Source: Streptomyces sp. CC208A (GTDB lineage: Bacteria; Actinomycetota; Actinomycetes; Streptomycetales; Streptomycetaceae). Taken from it: a stretch of DNA of 64,000 bases. A program made the position numbers and the translations under genes. Position 1 is the first letter of the stretch. Each line of letters starts with the position of its first letter. Below, in pieces: positions 16,188 through 24,267 of the stretch. The stretch lies in assembly GCF_030010625.1 (NCBI RefSeq), contig NZ_JASCXN010000034.1, forward strand, positions 1 through 64,000, given 5' to 3'. The notes under the pieces are model-generated. The model worked only from the letters and a program-made list of their open reading frames with translations. It ran no database searches and was not told the DNA's origin.

Positions 16188-17708
16188 TCACTCCGGGTCG
16201 GGGCCCCCGAACCAGCGCCGCAGCGCCGCCTGCAGCCCCTCGGTACCGGCCCCGTCGGCCGGCGCGCTCCAGGCCGCGTACCCGTCGGGGCGCAACAGGA
16301 TCGCGTCCACGGGCAGCGCCTCCTCCGCCCAGGCCGTCACGACGTCCACGCGCCCGGCCCAGCCCGCGGCGGCCCGCCGTACATCCGCCCTGTCCGCCAG
16401 ATCGAGCAGCACCGGCCGCCCGGCGTGCAGCAGTTCCGCCAGACCGGTCGTTCCATCGGCCGTCTTCAGCGGCAGCTCGGGCACGAACCGCCCCGCCAGC
16501 GGGTCCGCGGGCCGTCCGACGTCATAGACGATGTCCGAGCCACTGACCATGCCGGCCAGGTACGCGTTGACCTCGTCCATGCTCATGAGGTCGGCGAACA
16601 GTCGGCGCAGGGCGTCGGTGGACGGGCCCGGGTGCATCAGCGCCACCTGGGCGCGGACGTTCTCCAGCACCCGTGCGGCGACGGGATGCCGTTCTGCGTG
16701 GTACGTGTCGAGCAGCCCGGCCGGCGCTTCCCCCCGCACACAGGCGGCCAGTTTCCACCCCAGGTTGAGCGCGTCCTGCAGGCCGGTGTTGAGCCCCTGG
16801 CCGCCGGCCGGGAAGTGCACGTGCGCGCTGTCCCCGGCCAGCAGGACGCGCCCGGCGCGGTAGTGCTCCGCCTGCAACGCGGCGTCACTGAACCGGGAGA
16901 GATGGCGCGGCGCGTCCATCTCGACGGGGTGGCCGGTGATCCGCTCGACCTCCGCCCTGAACTCCTGGAAGGTGACAGGGGACTTGCGATCGGGATGCGG
17001 GCCGCGGAAGTCGTACGTCCCGACGCGGCTGTGGCCCTCGGGGCTCACCCAGAAGATCGTCCAGCCACGCGGGGTCCGGTTCCAGCCGCTCGGCGCGCCG
17101 GCGGGGTCGGCCAGCCGGACGTCCCCCATCAGACAGGAGATCGTCGGCAGCGTGCCGGTGAACGCGATGCCGGTCTTCCGCCGCACCGTGCTGCGGGCCC
17201 CGTCGCACCCCACGACCCACCCGGTCCGCACCACCCGCTCGCCGCCGTCCTCCCGACGAACCGTCACCTCCACCCGCTGACCGGTCTCCCGCACCTCGGT
17301 CACCTCGGCGCCCCGCACCACCCGCGCGCCCAGCCGGACGGCGCGCTGGGCGAAGACCGCCTCCGCGTAGGCCTGCGGACTGCCGACCATCGCGGGGAAC
17401 TCCTCGATCACCGGGGCCAGGTCGAGGTGCGGCAGACCGCCGAAGTGGAACGGTACGTGCCGCCGCGGCGCCCGTCCGGCCACGTACCGGCCCGGCTGCA
17501 CGGCCTCCAGCAGCCCGCGCCGGTGCAGCGACTGCGCGGTCCTGGCGTGCAGGGTCCCCGCCTTCGACTCGCCCGAGGGGTTCGGCTCCTTCTCCAGCAC
17601 GGTCGTACGGACCCCGTACAGGGCCAGCTCACCGGCCAGCAGCATGCCGACCGGACCACCACCGACGATCACCACGTCCGCGTCCACGGCCGCTGGGCTC
17701 CTCTCCAT
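16188..17708 (-). CDS. FAD-dependent aromatic hydroxylase (polyketide hydroxylase / PheA-TfdB type)
   Basis: The 506-residue protein has VVIVGGGPVGMLLAGELA at the N-terminus (Rossmann GxGxxG), the middle segment VVGCDGARSTVRR (DG motif) and GDSAHVHFPAGGQGLNTGLQDA (GD motif, about residues 295-315). It ends with a thioredoxin-like C-terminal domain typical of aromatic polyketide hydroxylases and rifampicin monooxygenases. It would add a hydroxyl to an aromatic substrate with NAD(P)H and O2. It lies 30 nt downstream of the transposase-like gene and probably shares its transcript. Substrate and link to the 3-hydroxyanthranilate operon are unknown. Confidence 0.88.
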   Translation of the reverse strand: MERSPAAVDADVVIVGGGPVGMLLAGELALYGVRTTVLEKEPNPSGESKAGTLHARTAQSLHRRGLLEAVQPGRYVAGRAPRRHVPFHFGGLPHLDLAPVIEEFPAMVGSPQAYAEAVFAQRAVRLGARVVRGAEVTEVRETGQRVEVTVRREDGGERVVRTGWVVGCDGARSTVRRKTGIAFTGTLPTISCLMGDVRLADPAGAPSGWNRTPRGWTIFWVSPEGHSRVGTYDFRGPHPDRKSPVTFQEFRAEVERITGHPVEMDAPRHLSRFSDAALQAEHYRAGRVLLAGDSAHVHFPAGGQGLNTGLQDALNLGWKLAACVRGEAPAGLLDTYHAERHPVAARVLENVRAQVALMHPGPSTDALRRLFADLMSMDEVNAYLAGMVSGSDIVYDVGRPADPLAGRFVPELPLKTADGTTGLAELLHAGRPVLLDLADRADVRRAAAGWAGRVDVVTAWAEEALPVDAILLRPDGYAAWSAPADGAGTEGLQAALRRWFGGPDPE

Positions 17709-17738
17709 GGGGCACCTCCCTGTGGGCGTCTCGGTCCT

Positions 17739-18941
17739 TCAGGCGATCTGCAGATGGTCGCCGCTCGGCAGCCAGACCGCCTGGTCAGGTATGGCGGACA
17801 GGGTCACGATGCCCTGCGCCACGGCACTGAGGGTGGTGTGCCGGTGCCAGCCGTTGAAGGTGCGGCCCTCGAAGTCCATCGCGCCGACCTTGGTGCTGAT
17901 CTCGGCGAAGTCCTGGTCGACACGGTCACTGAGGCGGCCCAGGCGCACGATGTGCGCGGGCGGCACGTCGGTCATGTTCGACAGCCACAGCTCCCGCGCC
18001 CTGCGCTCCCCGGGGCGCTGCGCGGCGACCAGCCGCAGCGGTGGGGTGCCGGACCCGGGCGGCAGTATGACGTCGGTGCTGGTGACCAGGGCGGACCGCC
18101 CCGCCAGACCGGTGCGGCCCACCCAGCGGACCGGACGTTCGCCGAGGTCCGCGCCCTCGGCGACGTGCTGCGCCGTCATCAGACGGATCGCCCGCCCTTC
18201 CCGTACCGCGCTCCGCGGGATCAGCCGCGTGGCACCACCGATCCGCAGCACGAAGGGCAGCTTCGCCGCCGACAGATGCCGCACGAGCGCCCCCGCGTCC
18301 GTCCCGGGAGCCTCCGCGACCACGGGACGGGGGCGCAGCCCCCACCCCCGGGTCAGTTCGAGCGCGGCCGCCGCCGCCGGCGGGACGCCCCCGTCGTCGG
18401 CGTCCACCCACTCCGGGATCTCCGCGCGCCTTCTGCGCTCGGTGTCGGCGAGCCACTCCCCGGACAGCCTCAGCCGAGAGTTGACCGGCGCGCTCTGCCG
18501 GCCGTTGGCCAGCCAGACGCTGTACGAACGCTGGTTGTTGACGACGCGCCCGAGCTGCGGAACGAACGACTCGGTCACTCCGACGCTGTGCTCGCCCGTC
18601 TTGAGGACCACCATCGGCTTCACCACCCACGCCAGCGGGTCGAGCGCCTGGTCGAGGTCCGCGGCCAGCGCCTTGCGCACCGGCACCCAGTTCCACGACG
18701 ACTTGCTGATGAAGTGATGCAGCCGCTGCTCGGCCGCGCCGTCTCCGGTCATCGACGCGATCGAGCGCATCGACTTGCGGCTGGTGAGCGACAGCAGTCC
18801 GGAGACGTACAGTTCGCCGTTCTCCCGCTGGTTGCGACGAGGTAACGACATCAGCATCCGTCGGCTGTACTCGGTGACGAAGTCCTCGGCGACCCCACTC
18901 CAGACGATCTCGTGCGTGCGATGAGCACGGTGTGCGACCAC
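17739..18941 (-). CDS. IS701-type DDE transposase homologue with degenerate catalytic residues (probably domesticated)
   Basis: The 400-residue frame resembles IS701-family transposases from end to end: SRRMLMSLPRRNQRENGELY near the start, LKTGEHSVGV in the first catalytic block, and FNGWHRHTTLS near the C-terminus. From memory, active relatives read about DDTGFxKxGxHSVGV; here this is KPMVVLKTGEHSVGV, without the acidic pair. The second block reads VVAEAPG where DAGYG is expected. The frame is intact and no terminal inverted repeats were seen. GTG 18941 is preferred (GGAGGG at good spacing); GTG 18965 is in frame. Its downstream neighbour is an aromatic hydroxylase. A DNA-binding regulatory role is a guess. 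Confidence 0.7.
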   Translation of the reverse strand: MVAHRAHRTHEIVWSGVAEDFVTEYSRRMLMSLPRRNQRENGELYVSGLLSLTSRKSMRSIASMTGDGAAEQRLHHFISKSSWNWVPVRKALAADLDQALDPLAWVVKPMVVLKTGEHSVGVTESFVPQLGRVVNNQRSYSVWLANGRQSAPVNSRLRLSGEWLADTERRRRAEIPEWVDADDGGVPPAAAAALELTRGWGLRPRPVVAEAPGTDAGALVRHLSAAKLPFVLRIGGATRLIPRSAVREGRAIRLMTAQHVAEGADLGERPVRWVGRTGLAGRSALVTSTDVILPPGSGTPPLRLVAAQRPGERRARELWLSNMTDVPPAHIVRLGRLSDRVDQDFAEISTKVGAMDFEGRTFNGWHRHTTLSAVAQGIVTLSAIPDQAVWLPSGDHLQIA

Positions 18942-19383
18942 GACGGCAATCCCTCCGTTGGACACCTGGTCCGGTCAGCCCACCGCAGCCGGACCAGGAG
19001 TCCACTTGTCCGTTGGCGCTTCCTAGTTGAACACACGTTTTAGTTTTAGGCCATGGTCATCCAGATCACAGGACGCCTTTGATGCGGCCCTCAACCTTCC
19101 CGCGATTCCGGACCGCTCGATCATCCATCCCGGATAGTGGCTGCTCAGGGCCCTTCCCCTACTGACCTTGCCCTGTCCTCCGCAGGGCTGTGGTGGCCCG
19201 GGAGCGTGCCCGGCAGGGGTGGAAGGGGCGTTGAAACCTCTCGATACCAAACCGACCGTTCAAGTAGCAACAGGATTCACGTCGTGGTAAACCCCGTGTC
19301 CGAGAGTCGACCGACGGACCCGTCCCCCGCCGCCCCGGCCTCGCCGCGCGCCCGGGCGCGTCGCGTCCGGCAGGATGGGCCCC
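18942..19383. other. Intergenic region, no gene seen
   Basis: About 440 bp separate the transposase-like gene (minus strand) from the DUF255 gene fragment (plus strand). The stretch 19030-19060 is AT-rich for this genome (ACACACGTTTTAGTTTTAGG) and is the likely promoter of the transposase-like gene. The right part would have held the original promoter of the DUF255 gene. No inverted repeats typical of an IS end were found. Confidence 0.5.
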
Positions 19384-19554
19384 ATGGCGAACCGACTGGC
19401 CCATGAGACCTCCCCCTACCTCCTCCAGCATGCCGACAATCCGGTCGACTGGTGGCCCTGGTCCCCGGAGGCGTTCGAGGAGGCCCGGCGCCGTGACGTC
19501 CCCGTGCTGCTCAGCGTCGGGTACAGCTCGTGCCACTGGTGCCAGTGCATGTGA
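19384..19554 (+). pseudogene. Stranded 5' fragment of a DUF255 (YyaL-type thioredoxin-fold) gene
   Basis: The first 53 codons encode ETSPYLLQHADNPVDWWPW and continue to SVGYSSCHWC, matching the start of the full-length DUF255 protein at 53.87 kb. After TGGTGCCA the match ends and the frame closes within four codons (QCM, stop). Only 5 of the 53 codons end in A or T, as expected for this host. The fragment is the original 5' end of a gene interrupted at its CHWC motif. It has no possible function by itself. Confidence 0.85.
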
Positions 19555-19560
19555 ACAACC
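19531..19560 (+). other. Putative left attachment junction (attL) inside the DUF255 gene
   Basis: TGCCACTGGTGCCA (19531-19544) corresponds to TGTCATTGGTGCCA (54012-54025) in the full-length gene. Directly after it the sequences part: GTGCATGTGAAC here, CGTCATGGCCCACGAG there. The shared TGGTGCCA is the likely core region of the crossover. Confidence 0.55.
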
Positions 19561-19599
19561 GGGTAGTCACGACCTGGGGTGTTGTCAGAGGGTAGCCGT

Positions 19600-19749
19600 A
19601 TGGATACGTACGACGAGGAACTGGACGCAAGTATCGACGCCTGGGTGGAGGCTGAGCCGGCCGCTTCGCCCGAGTGGGGGCCCGAGAAGATCGCCGGCAT
19701 CCGCGAGCGCTTGGAGGGCGGCGCACCCGCTGTCGCCGCTGAGAAGTAG
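19600..19749 (+). CDS. Small acidic hypothetical protein next to the left junction
   Basis: A 49-codon frame starts at ATG 19600 (MDTYDEELDASIDAWVEAEP) and ends GAPAVAAEK. AGAGGG lies about 8 nt upstream. The protein is acidic in its first half, with a basic-acidic helix (EKIAGIRERLEGG) after it. I do not recognise a family. It lies 46 bp inside the putative island. Codon use is mixed, with several T-ending codons. It could be a small element-encoded protein, for example an antitoxin or excision factor, but nothing in the sequence shows this. Confidence 0.45.
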   Translation: MDTYDEELDASIDAWVEAEPAASPEWGPEKIAGIRERLEGGAPAVAAEK

Positions 19750-19772
19750 TGGGGTGGAGCCGCAGGCGCGGT

Positions 19773-20124
19773 TCACAGGGTGGCGCTGTGCGTGTGAGCG
19801 AATGCTCCGAAGCTACGGCGAAGTGGGGGGTTCGGGGAAGCGCTCGTGGATCTGCGCCTGCGGAGTGTCCAGGTGCGGTCGGGTGTCATCGCGGCGGCCA
19901 TGTCAGCAGGGCTGCGTTGAGCAGCCGCGCCGGCAAGGAGGGGTTCGCGCGAGTCGCCGTCGGCGGCGCCGCTCTCCAGAAGGGCCGCGACATCGGCGGT
20001 TGCCGGTGCGGTCGGCGATGCCGCCTGGTTGCGCAACACCCGTAAGCCGCCGATCAGATCCAGCACCCTGCGCTGGTCTTCCCGGAGAGCCTCCCGGTGT
20101 GCTTCGGCACGCGCGTCACGGTGC
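19773..20124 (-). pseudogene. Possible remnant of a regulator C-terminus
   Basis: The minus-strand frame reads HREALREDQRRVLDLIGGLR and continues with an Ala-rich helical stretch, reminiscent of the coiled-coil end of a MerR-type regulator. No DNA-binding half and no ribosome-binding site are visible. Composition is otherwise ordinary. This may be a decayed gene or chance coding potential. Confidence 0.2.
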
Positions 20125-20162
20125 GGGTCCGGGGCGCCTCCCTGACAAGTTGCGGCCAGGGC
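20125..20162 (-). repeat. 38-bp dispersed repeat, copy 1 (inverted relative to copy 2)
   Basis: The 38 bp at this position are the reverse complement of 36020-36057 with 35 of 38 positions identical (central CGCCTCCCTGACAAGT perfectly shared). Neither copy lies in a recognisable gene. Confidence 0.6.
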
Positions 20163-20297
20163 CTTCTCCGGTGTCTGTCCACGACGGGTCAGTCCGGGGC
20201 GAGGCGGCCCTGGCCGCTACGGACACCCCCGCCGTCCGGTCGACCGGAACGGCCGAGGGGCAATGCGTGACCTCGTAGGGCCTTTGTGGGCGTCCTG

Positions 20298-20339
20298 GGC
20301 GGATTACCTCAGTCCGCGTGCGGATTGAGGTAATCCGCC
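20298..20339 (-). terminator. Stem-loop overlapping the 3' end of the first secreted-protein gene
   Basis: GGCGGATTACCTCA at 20298-20311 pairs with TGAGGTAATCCGCC at 20326-20339, with additional pairing of TCCGC and GCGGA inside. The stem contains the stop codon and last codons of the 140-residue secreted protein gene, so the coding sequence doubles as part of its terminator. Confidence 0.65.
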
Positions 20340-20731
20340 TTCTCGCAGGTGTCCGCGCCCCAGTCGTCGCGGCAGATCCAAAAACGGAGCGAGTGGATCG
20401 GGATCGTCCGTTCCAGATGGATCCCGGTCCAGGAGTTCTCGGTGCCGCACCCTTCTTCGGCCCAGCGCGCCTTGTTGGACCACTCGCTTGTCCAGCCCAT
20501 GTCGACGGTCAGGTACCAGTAGACGGACTTGTCGTCACAGACCGTGTCGCGCAGGGTCATTCGCGGCAGCTCGAAGCGGTAACCGTTGACCCACTTGAGG
20601 TTTCCGGAAAGGTTCGCGAAGCTGCCCGTGACGGTGAAGTCCCCGGCTGCGGCGTGCGCGGGTGCGGCGAGCAGCGGGGGGAGGACGGCGGCCGACATGG
20701 CGGCCGCGGCGAGGACGGAACGAAGGCGCAT
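20309..20731 (-). CDS. Small secreted protein, function unknown (paralogue A)
   Basis: The 140-residue protein has a clear Sec signal peptide (MRLRSVLAAAAMSAAVLPPL, cleavage probably after AHA near residue 28). The mature part is about 112 residues, rich in aromatic residues and with four Cys that could form disulfides (near DTVCDDKSVYWY, EEGCGTE, FWICRDD and ADTCEKA). Pattern and size resemble the next gene upstream (LxxL-FxxC-xDxxGxDxC near the C-terminus), so the two are likely paralogues. It starts 36 nt after the upstream stop and shares its operon. No family recognised. Confidence 0.8.
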   Translation of the reverse strand: MRLRSVLAAAAMSAAVLPPLLAAPAHAAAGDFTVTGSFANLSGNLKWVNGYRFELPRMTLRDTVCDDKSVYWYLTVDMGWTSEWSNKARWAEEGCGTENSWTGIHLERTIPIHSLRFWICRDDWGADTCEKADYLNPHAD

Positions 20732-20767
20732 GGAGTCTTCCGGACGTGAGCGGCGGGGTGCGGTCGG

Positions 20768-21202
20768 TCAGCGGGCGTAGGGGTTCTCGGCGACGACTCC
20801 GGGATGGGAGCAGACGTCGACGCCGGTGCGGTCCTCGCACAGTGCGAACCCGACTTCCAGCAGGGGCAGACTTCCTGAGAAGCGGATGCCGTCGTACGTG
20901 CGCGTGGTGCCGGAGCCGTTGGTGTTCCAGTACAGCTTGTCGCTGACCAGCGGCTGCCAGCCGGAGTTGCCCTTGCGGCCCCGCAGCTGTACGTAGACGC
21001 TGCGGCCGTCGGTGTCACCGTCGTGGACCTTGAGGACACCGCTGTCGAAGCTGAACTCGCCGGTCCAGCGGAAGTGGAAGTCGGCCCAGTTCCCGTCCCC
21101 GTCCGTGTGGCCGACAGCTCCCGGCTCCGCCGCGTGTGCCCCCACGGGGGCGAGCAGAGCCAGAGCGGACAGCGCCGCTGTCGCGGTAAGTCGTCGAAGC
21201 AT
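20768..21202 (-). CDS. Small secreted protein, function unknown (paralogue B)
   Basis: The 144-residue protein starts at ATG 21202 with a Sec signal peptide (MLRRLTATAALSALALLAPV, cleavage near GAHA-AEP). The mature part carries alternating strands (ADFHFRWTGEFSFDSGVLKV, RSVYVQLRGRKGN) and near the end VGFALCEDRTGVDVCSHPG. The spacing of the closing Cys pair matches paralogue A. A beta-sandwich surface protein is plausible. The longer in-frame extension to 21289 has no good start site. Function unknown. Confidence 0.8.
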   Translation of the reverse strand: MLRRLTATAALSALALLAPVGAHAAEPGAVGHTDGDGNWADFHFRWTGEFSFDSGVLKVHDGDTDGRSVYVQLRGRKGNSGWQPLVSDKLYWNTNGSGTTRTYDGIRFSGSLPLLEVGFALCEDRTGVDVCSHPGVVAENPYAR

Positions 21203-21285
21203 GAGCCAGACCCTCTGGTGAACGACCTCCGGAGGCACCCCGGTTGCGCCTGCTCGGAACCGCCCACAGGCAATGGCTTCCGTGG

Positions 21286-21531
21286 TCACAGCCGGGTGGT
21301 GAACTGGACGTTGGGCTGTTTACGCAGCCAGCCGCGATCGGTCAGGCTGAGTAGCTTCCCGCGCAGCAGCTCCAGCTTGCTCTTCGCGCTGATGTCCATT
21401 CCCGGCATCTCGCCGACCTGCCGGGCCATGGCGGGCCTGGTGGCCTGCCGCACGGCGGTGAGGATGCGCTGGTAGTCCGGCGGGAGCGTCGTCTCCTCCA
21501 CGCCCGGTTCGCGGTGCGGGATCAGCATCAC
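21286..21531 (-). CDS. Short winged-helix-like hypothetical protein, possibly a gene remnant
   Basis: The 81-residue frame contains RQVGEMPGMDISAKSKLELL and then LRGKLLSLTDRGWLRKQPN. This pattern (helix, turn, basic helix, then RGWL) recurs at the ends of many Streptomyces hypothetical proteins and transposase-linked frames and looks like a small DNA-binding unit. The N-terminus is short and no strong ribosome-binding site precedes ATG 21531, so it may be the tail of a longer lost gene. Confidence 0.4.
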   Translation of the reverse strand: MMLIPHREPGVEETTLPPDYQRILTAVRQATRPAMARQVGEMPGMDISAKSKLELLRGKLLSLTDRGWLRKQPNVQFTTRL

Positions 21532-21632
21532 CGCCCAGCCGCAGCAGGTGCGAACCAGCGAGCCGGCCGGTCCCCGGGTGGGTCACCGGTTCACGTAGCG
21601 GTTCAGGTCACCGCCGAACCGAACCACCGTCC

Positions 21633-21673
21633 GTGGACGTGCTCGGCTGGGACACCCAGCCGAGCACGTCCAC
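21633..21673 (-). terminator. Perfect 19-bp stem-loop terminator
   Basis: GTGGACGTGCTCGGCTGGG (21633-21651) pairs perfectly with 21655-21673 around the loop ACA. It lies 37 nt after the stop codon of the secreted protein gene at 21710-22090. Confidence 0.85.
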
Positions 21674-21709
21674 CGGTTGCTCAGATCCCCACGAGAGGGG
21701 GCACCGGGG

Positions 21710-22090
21710 TCAAGAGCTGACGGGCGTGGTCAGTGTGGGGGTGCTGACGACCCTCGCGCAGATGGCGAAGACCTTCAGCTTCCCGGGGTTGGTGGTGTCG
21801 GTGTTCGTGGCGAACGCCCACCATGCCTCTCCGCTGATCGGCTGGGTCGAGTGCAGCAGGTACCGCTCGGCATGGGAGTTGCCCGCGATGACGCTGGCGC
21901 CCCCGCCCGTCCGGGTCTCACCGGGCGGACAGACGGCCTGGGCCGCAGCCCGGCCGGGGAAGCCGCCGGAGGCGACCGGGATGGTCACCTCGTTCTCCAC
22001 GACGCGCACGATGTCGTCGGCCTGGGCCACAGCGGCCGGCCCCATCACCATCGCCGCGGCCGCGGCGGCTACGAGACACTTCTTCAGCAC
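21710..22090 (-). CDS. Secreted hypothetical protein
   Basis: The 126-residue protein has a signal peptide (MLKKCLVAAAAAAMVMGPAA, cleavage near AQA-DD). The mature 100 residues contain AQAVCPPGETRTGGGASVIA and later EAWWAFATNTDTTNPGKLKV with FAICARV. The CPPG-GGGA motif with a late Cys is seen in small actinobacterial secreted proteins of unknown role, and a disulfide between the two Cys is likely. No operon partner; a strong terminator follows. Confidence 0.8.
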   Translation of the reverse strand: MLKKCLVAAAAAAMVMGPAAVAQADDIVRVVENEVTIPVASGGFPGRAAAQAVCPPGETRTGGGASVIAGNSHAERYLLHSTQPISGEAWWAFATNTDTTNPGKLKVFAICARVVSTPTLTTPVSS

Positions 22091-22807
22091 GAGATGCCCT
22101 GCTTTCGCTCGGATACAGGAAAGACGTCACACCGGGTGTGAGCCGCCCCAGGTGTATCGCCGTACCTGACCAAACCTTCGGACGACATTTCGAAACACGC
22201 TCACGTGGCGCACGTGATCCACTCCGACAGCCGACCTCGAACTGATGGGTGACGTATCCCGTCAAGCCAGCTGCTGACGGACGATCTTCCCCGCAGACCG
22301 CCGTCCGCGACCAGCGTGAGTACCCCGACAAGCCGACATACCAGCTCTTTGACCTGCGGCTTCAAGTTGGCGGAGGCTCGCTCTCCCCCAGGCCGACGAG
22401 CGGTGGACCGGCCCCGGCGAGTACCAAGGCGAAAGCGGTTTCAAGAAACGCCCGGGGGCTCGTACCCGTTTCCTCCTTCGGCCGTCGAGCCAGGAGACGG
22501 CACGTGTCCCGGTCAGCACCAGCGGTCGGCCCTCGGCGACCCAGGTCGACGACGCCGCGGGAGTGACGTTCGCGGTCTTCGCGAAGTGGGAGGTGGCAGA
22601 CACCGGAAACCCCTCTCGCGCGCGGCAAGGGTGCGCTTGGAGGCAGCCGAGTCGTCGCGGAACGGGTATCCGGCCGTGCTCTGGTCCTTCGCGGTGGTGT
22701 GGGTGGTCATGGTGGTCTGCCCGCTCAGGCTCGTACAGAGGACGGATGGCGGGCTGACTGCGTCGAGGCAGGCCACGGGCCGGTTCGCCGGAGTCGAATG
22801 GCCCCGC
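22091..22807. other. Region without an intact gene
   Basis: About 700 bp hold only overlapping, low-quality frames. On the minus strand a possible gene start (TTHTTAKDQSTAGYPFRDD, near 22712) and, in a different frame, SATSHFAKTANVTPAASSTW (near 22600) look like pieces of decayed proteins, but I cannot assign them. The right side must contain the terminator region of the DM13 gene. Confidence 0.4.
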
Positions 22808-23365
22808 TCAGATCCGGGTCAGCTCGGCGGCGCCGAAAGAGACGTCGAAGCGGTCGCACCAGATGCTGACGCTGGTGTACTTCGTGAGGTCGGTGCCCTC
22901 GGGCAGGGCGTAGTTCTGGTCGCCCTTGTTGCCCTTGAGCTTGCCGAGGCTCAGGTAGCGGCCGTCGTCGAAGACGTGCCAGCCGGCCTCACCCTGCTTC
23001 ACGGGCGCGTCGGTCAGCCAGACCCGCAGGTCCGGACCGTTGCCGGTGTCCAGGTTCTCCAGCCGGAGCATGTGCGTGCCGTCCGGGAGGCGGATGACCT
23101 TCACGGTGCCTGACGTGCTGTGCTCGTGGCTGATCAGCTCGCCGGACGCCACCGTTCGGGGCACGGCCGGTGTGGGATCGGCGGAGGTGGTGGGAGGCGG
23201 TGCCGAGGCCGGTGCCGTGGGGGATGGTGTCGTGGGCAGGGCCTCGCTCATGGTCTCGTCCACCCAGAGCTTCCACGGCTGGAACCAGATGAGGCCGACG
23301 CCAAGAGCGAGTACCACCGCGGTCAGCACCGTGATGACGATTCCCCGACGCGAAGCCTTGCCCAT
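22808..23365 (-). CDS. Membrane-anchored DM13-domain protein
   Basis: The 185-residue protein begins with a basic stretch and one transmembrane helix (GIVITVLTAVVLALGVGLIW), then a Pro/Thr-rich linker (residues about 40-68), then a DM13 domain (about 75-185): GELISHEHSTSGTVKVIRLP, LRLENLDTGNGPDLRVWLTD and YTSVSIWCDRFDVSFGAAEL. DM13 domains are extracellular and have been proposed to take part in electron transfer or redox; the Cys in WCDRF is a conserved feature. It is anchored facing outward. Monocistronic as far as can be seen. Confidence 0.85.
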   Translation of the reverse strand: MGKASRRGIVITVLTAVVLALGVGLIWFQPWKLWVDETMSEALPTTPSPTAPASAPPPTTSADPTPAVPRTVASGELISHEHSTSGTVKVIRLPDGTHMLRLENLDTGNGPDLRVWLTDAPVKQGEAGWHVFDDGRYLSLGKLKGNKGDQNYALPEGTDLTKYTSVSIWCDRFDVSFGAAELTRI

Positions 23366-23499
23366 GCCGCCTGCCCCCTGATCGCTCCGATGACCGTGCG
23401 GATCTCATTCAACGCGGCCTCGCCCGCGCCTGTCCCGGGCGGGGCGGTGACGACTTCCTTACGGCTGCCGACCGGTGGCGGCGCCGAGGGCGACCGCGA

Positions 23500-24162
23500 C
23501 CGTCCGGGTGAGCTCGTCCGCGGTCGCTCCCAAGCGGGAGCGCGGGTTCACCCCGTACGCGACTACCACGGCACCCTCCACCACGACGTGCGCGCCGTCT
23601 TCCACAAGGAGCTCGCCATGCGGGACGGTGACTCCGTCTCCCTGAACCCGCACACCCCCGTCGCGACCGTCCGGAGGCTCACCGCTCGGGTCGGGCCGGA
23701 GAAGATCCTGGCCGAGGCCCCCAGTAGCGCGGCATCTTCCTCACCGCCGCCAAGGAGCTCTGAGAGGGCGTCGAGCCGGCGCACTGCGCCAGCGCGAGCC
23801 CGGACACGATCCTGGCGATGCCGATCGACATCCTCTTCGACTTCGCCGCTGTCCACCTCATCGGCGACAAGGCCGCCGACGCCGACCTGCGCATCGACTT
23901 CCGCTTCACCGACCACAGCGACGAGACCTGGACCATGTGGGTCGCCGAGGCGTCCTCCACGCCCGGCGCGGAGCCCCCCGACGCCCGCCTCGCCGTCGCG
24001 GGATCGAAGGCGGCCCTGGTCGGCACGCTCCTGAAGCCCGCGAGCGCCCCGCCGCTCGCCCAGGCGGAAATAATCACCCTCGAAGGGGACGAGGCCGCCT
24101 TGCAGACCCTCGCCGGCCTCCTCGACGACTTCGACCCCGGCTTCCCGATCGTCACTCCGTGA
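23500..24162 (+). pseudogene. Alkyl sulfatase (SdsA-type, MBL-fold) remnant with frameshifts and deletion
   Basis: Three pieces in different frames match one family. The first reads DYHGTLHHDVRAVFHKELAM and SLNPHTPVATVRRLTARVGP (near 23557-23715). The second reads RGIFLTAAKEL, a TGA stop, then EGVEPAHCASASPDTILAMP. The third is the C-terminal SCP2-like domain IDILFDFAAVHLIGDKAADA to the stop at 24162. The catalytic metallo-beta-lactamase half is absent and the frame shifts again near 23945. The gene cannot make a working enzyme. Confidence 0.75.
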
Positions 24163-24267
24163 GGCAGAGGGTCGACACCCACCGTGCCGACCTGCGGAGA
24201 CGCGGGGGTGAGGGTGTACTGGAAGACGTTCTCGCCCTCTCGTTGTCCATGGAAGGGAACGTGCTCC

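Noticed and set aside
15531..18845. 1104-residue plus-strand frame
   Set aside because: Runs over TetR, hydroxylase and transposase-like genes in wrong frames; an artefact of high GC content.
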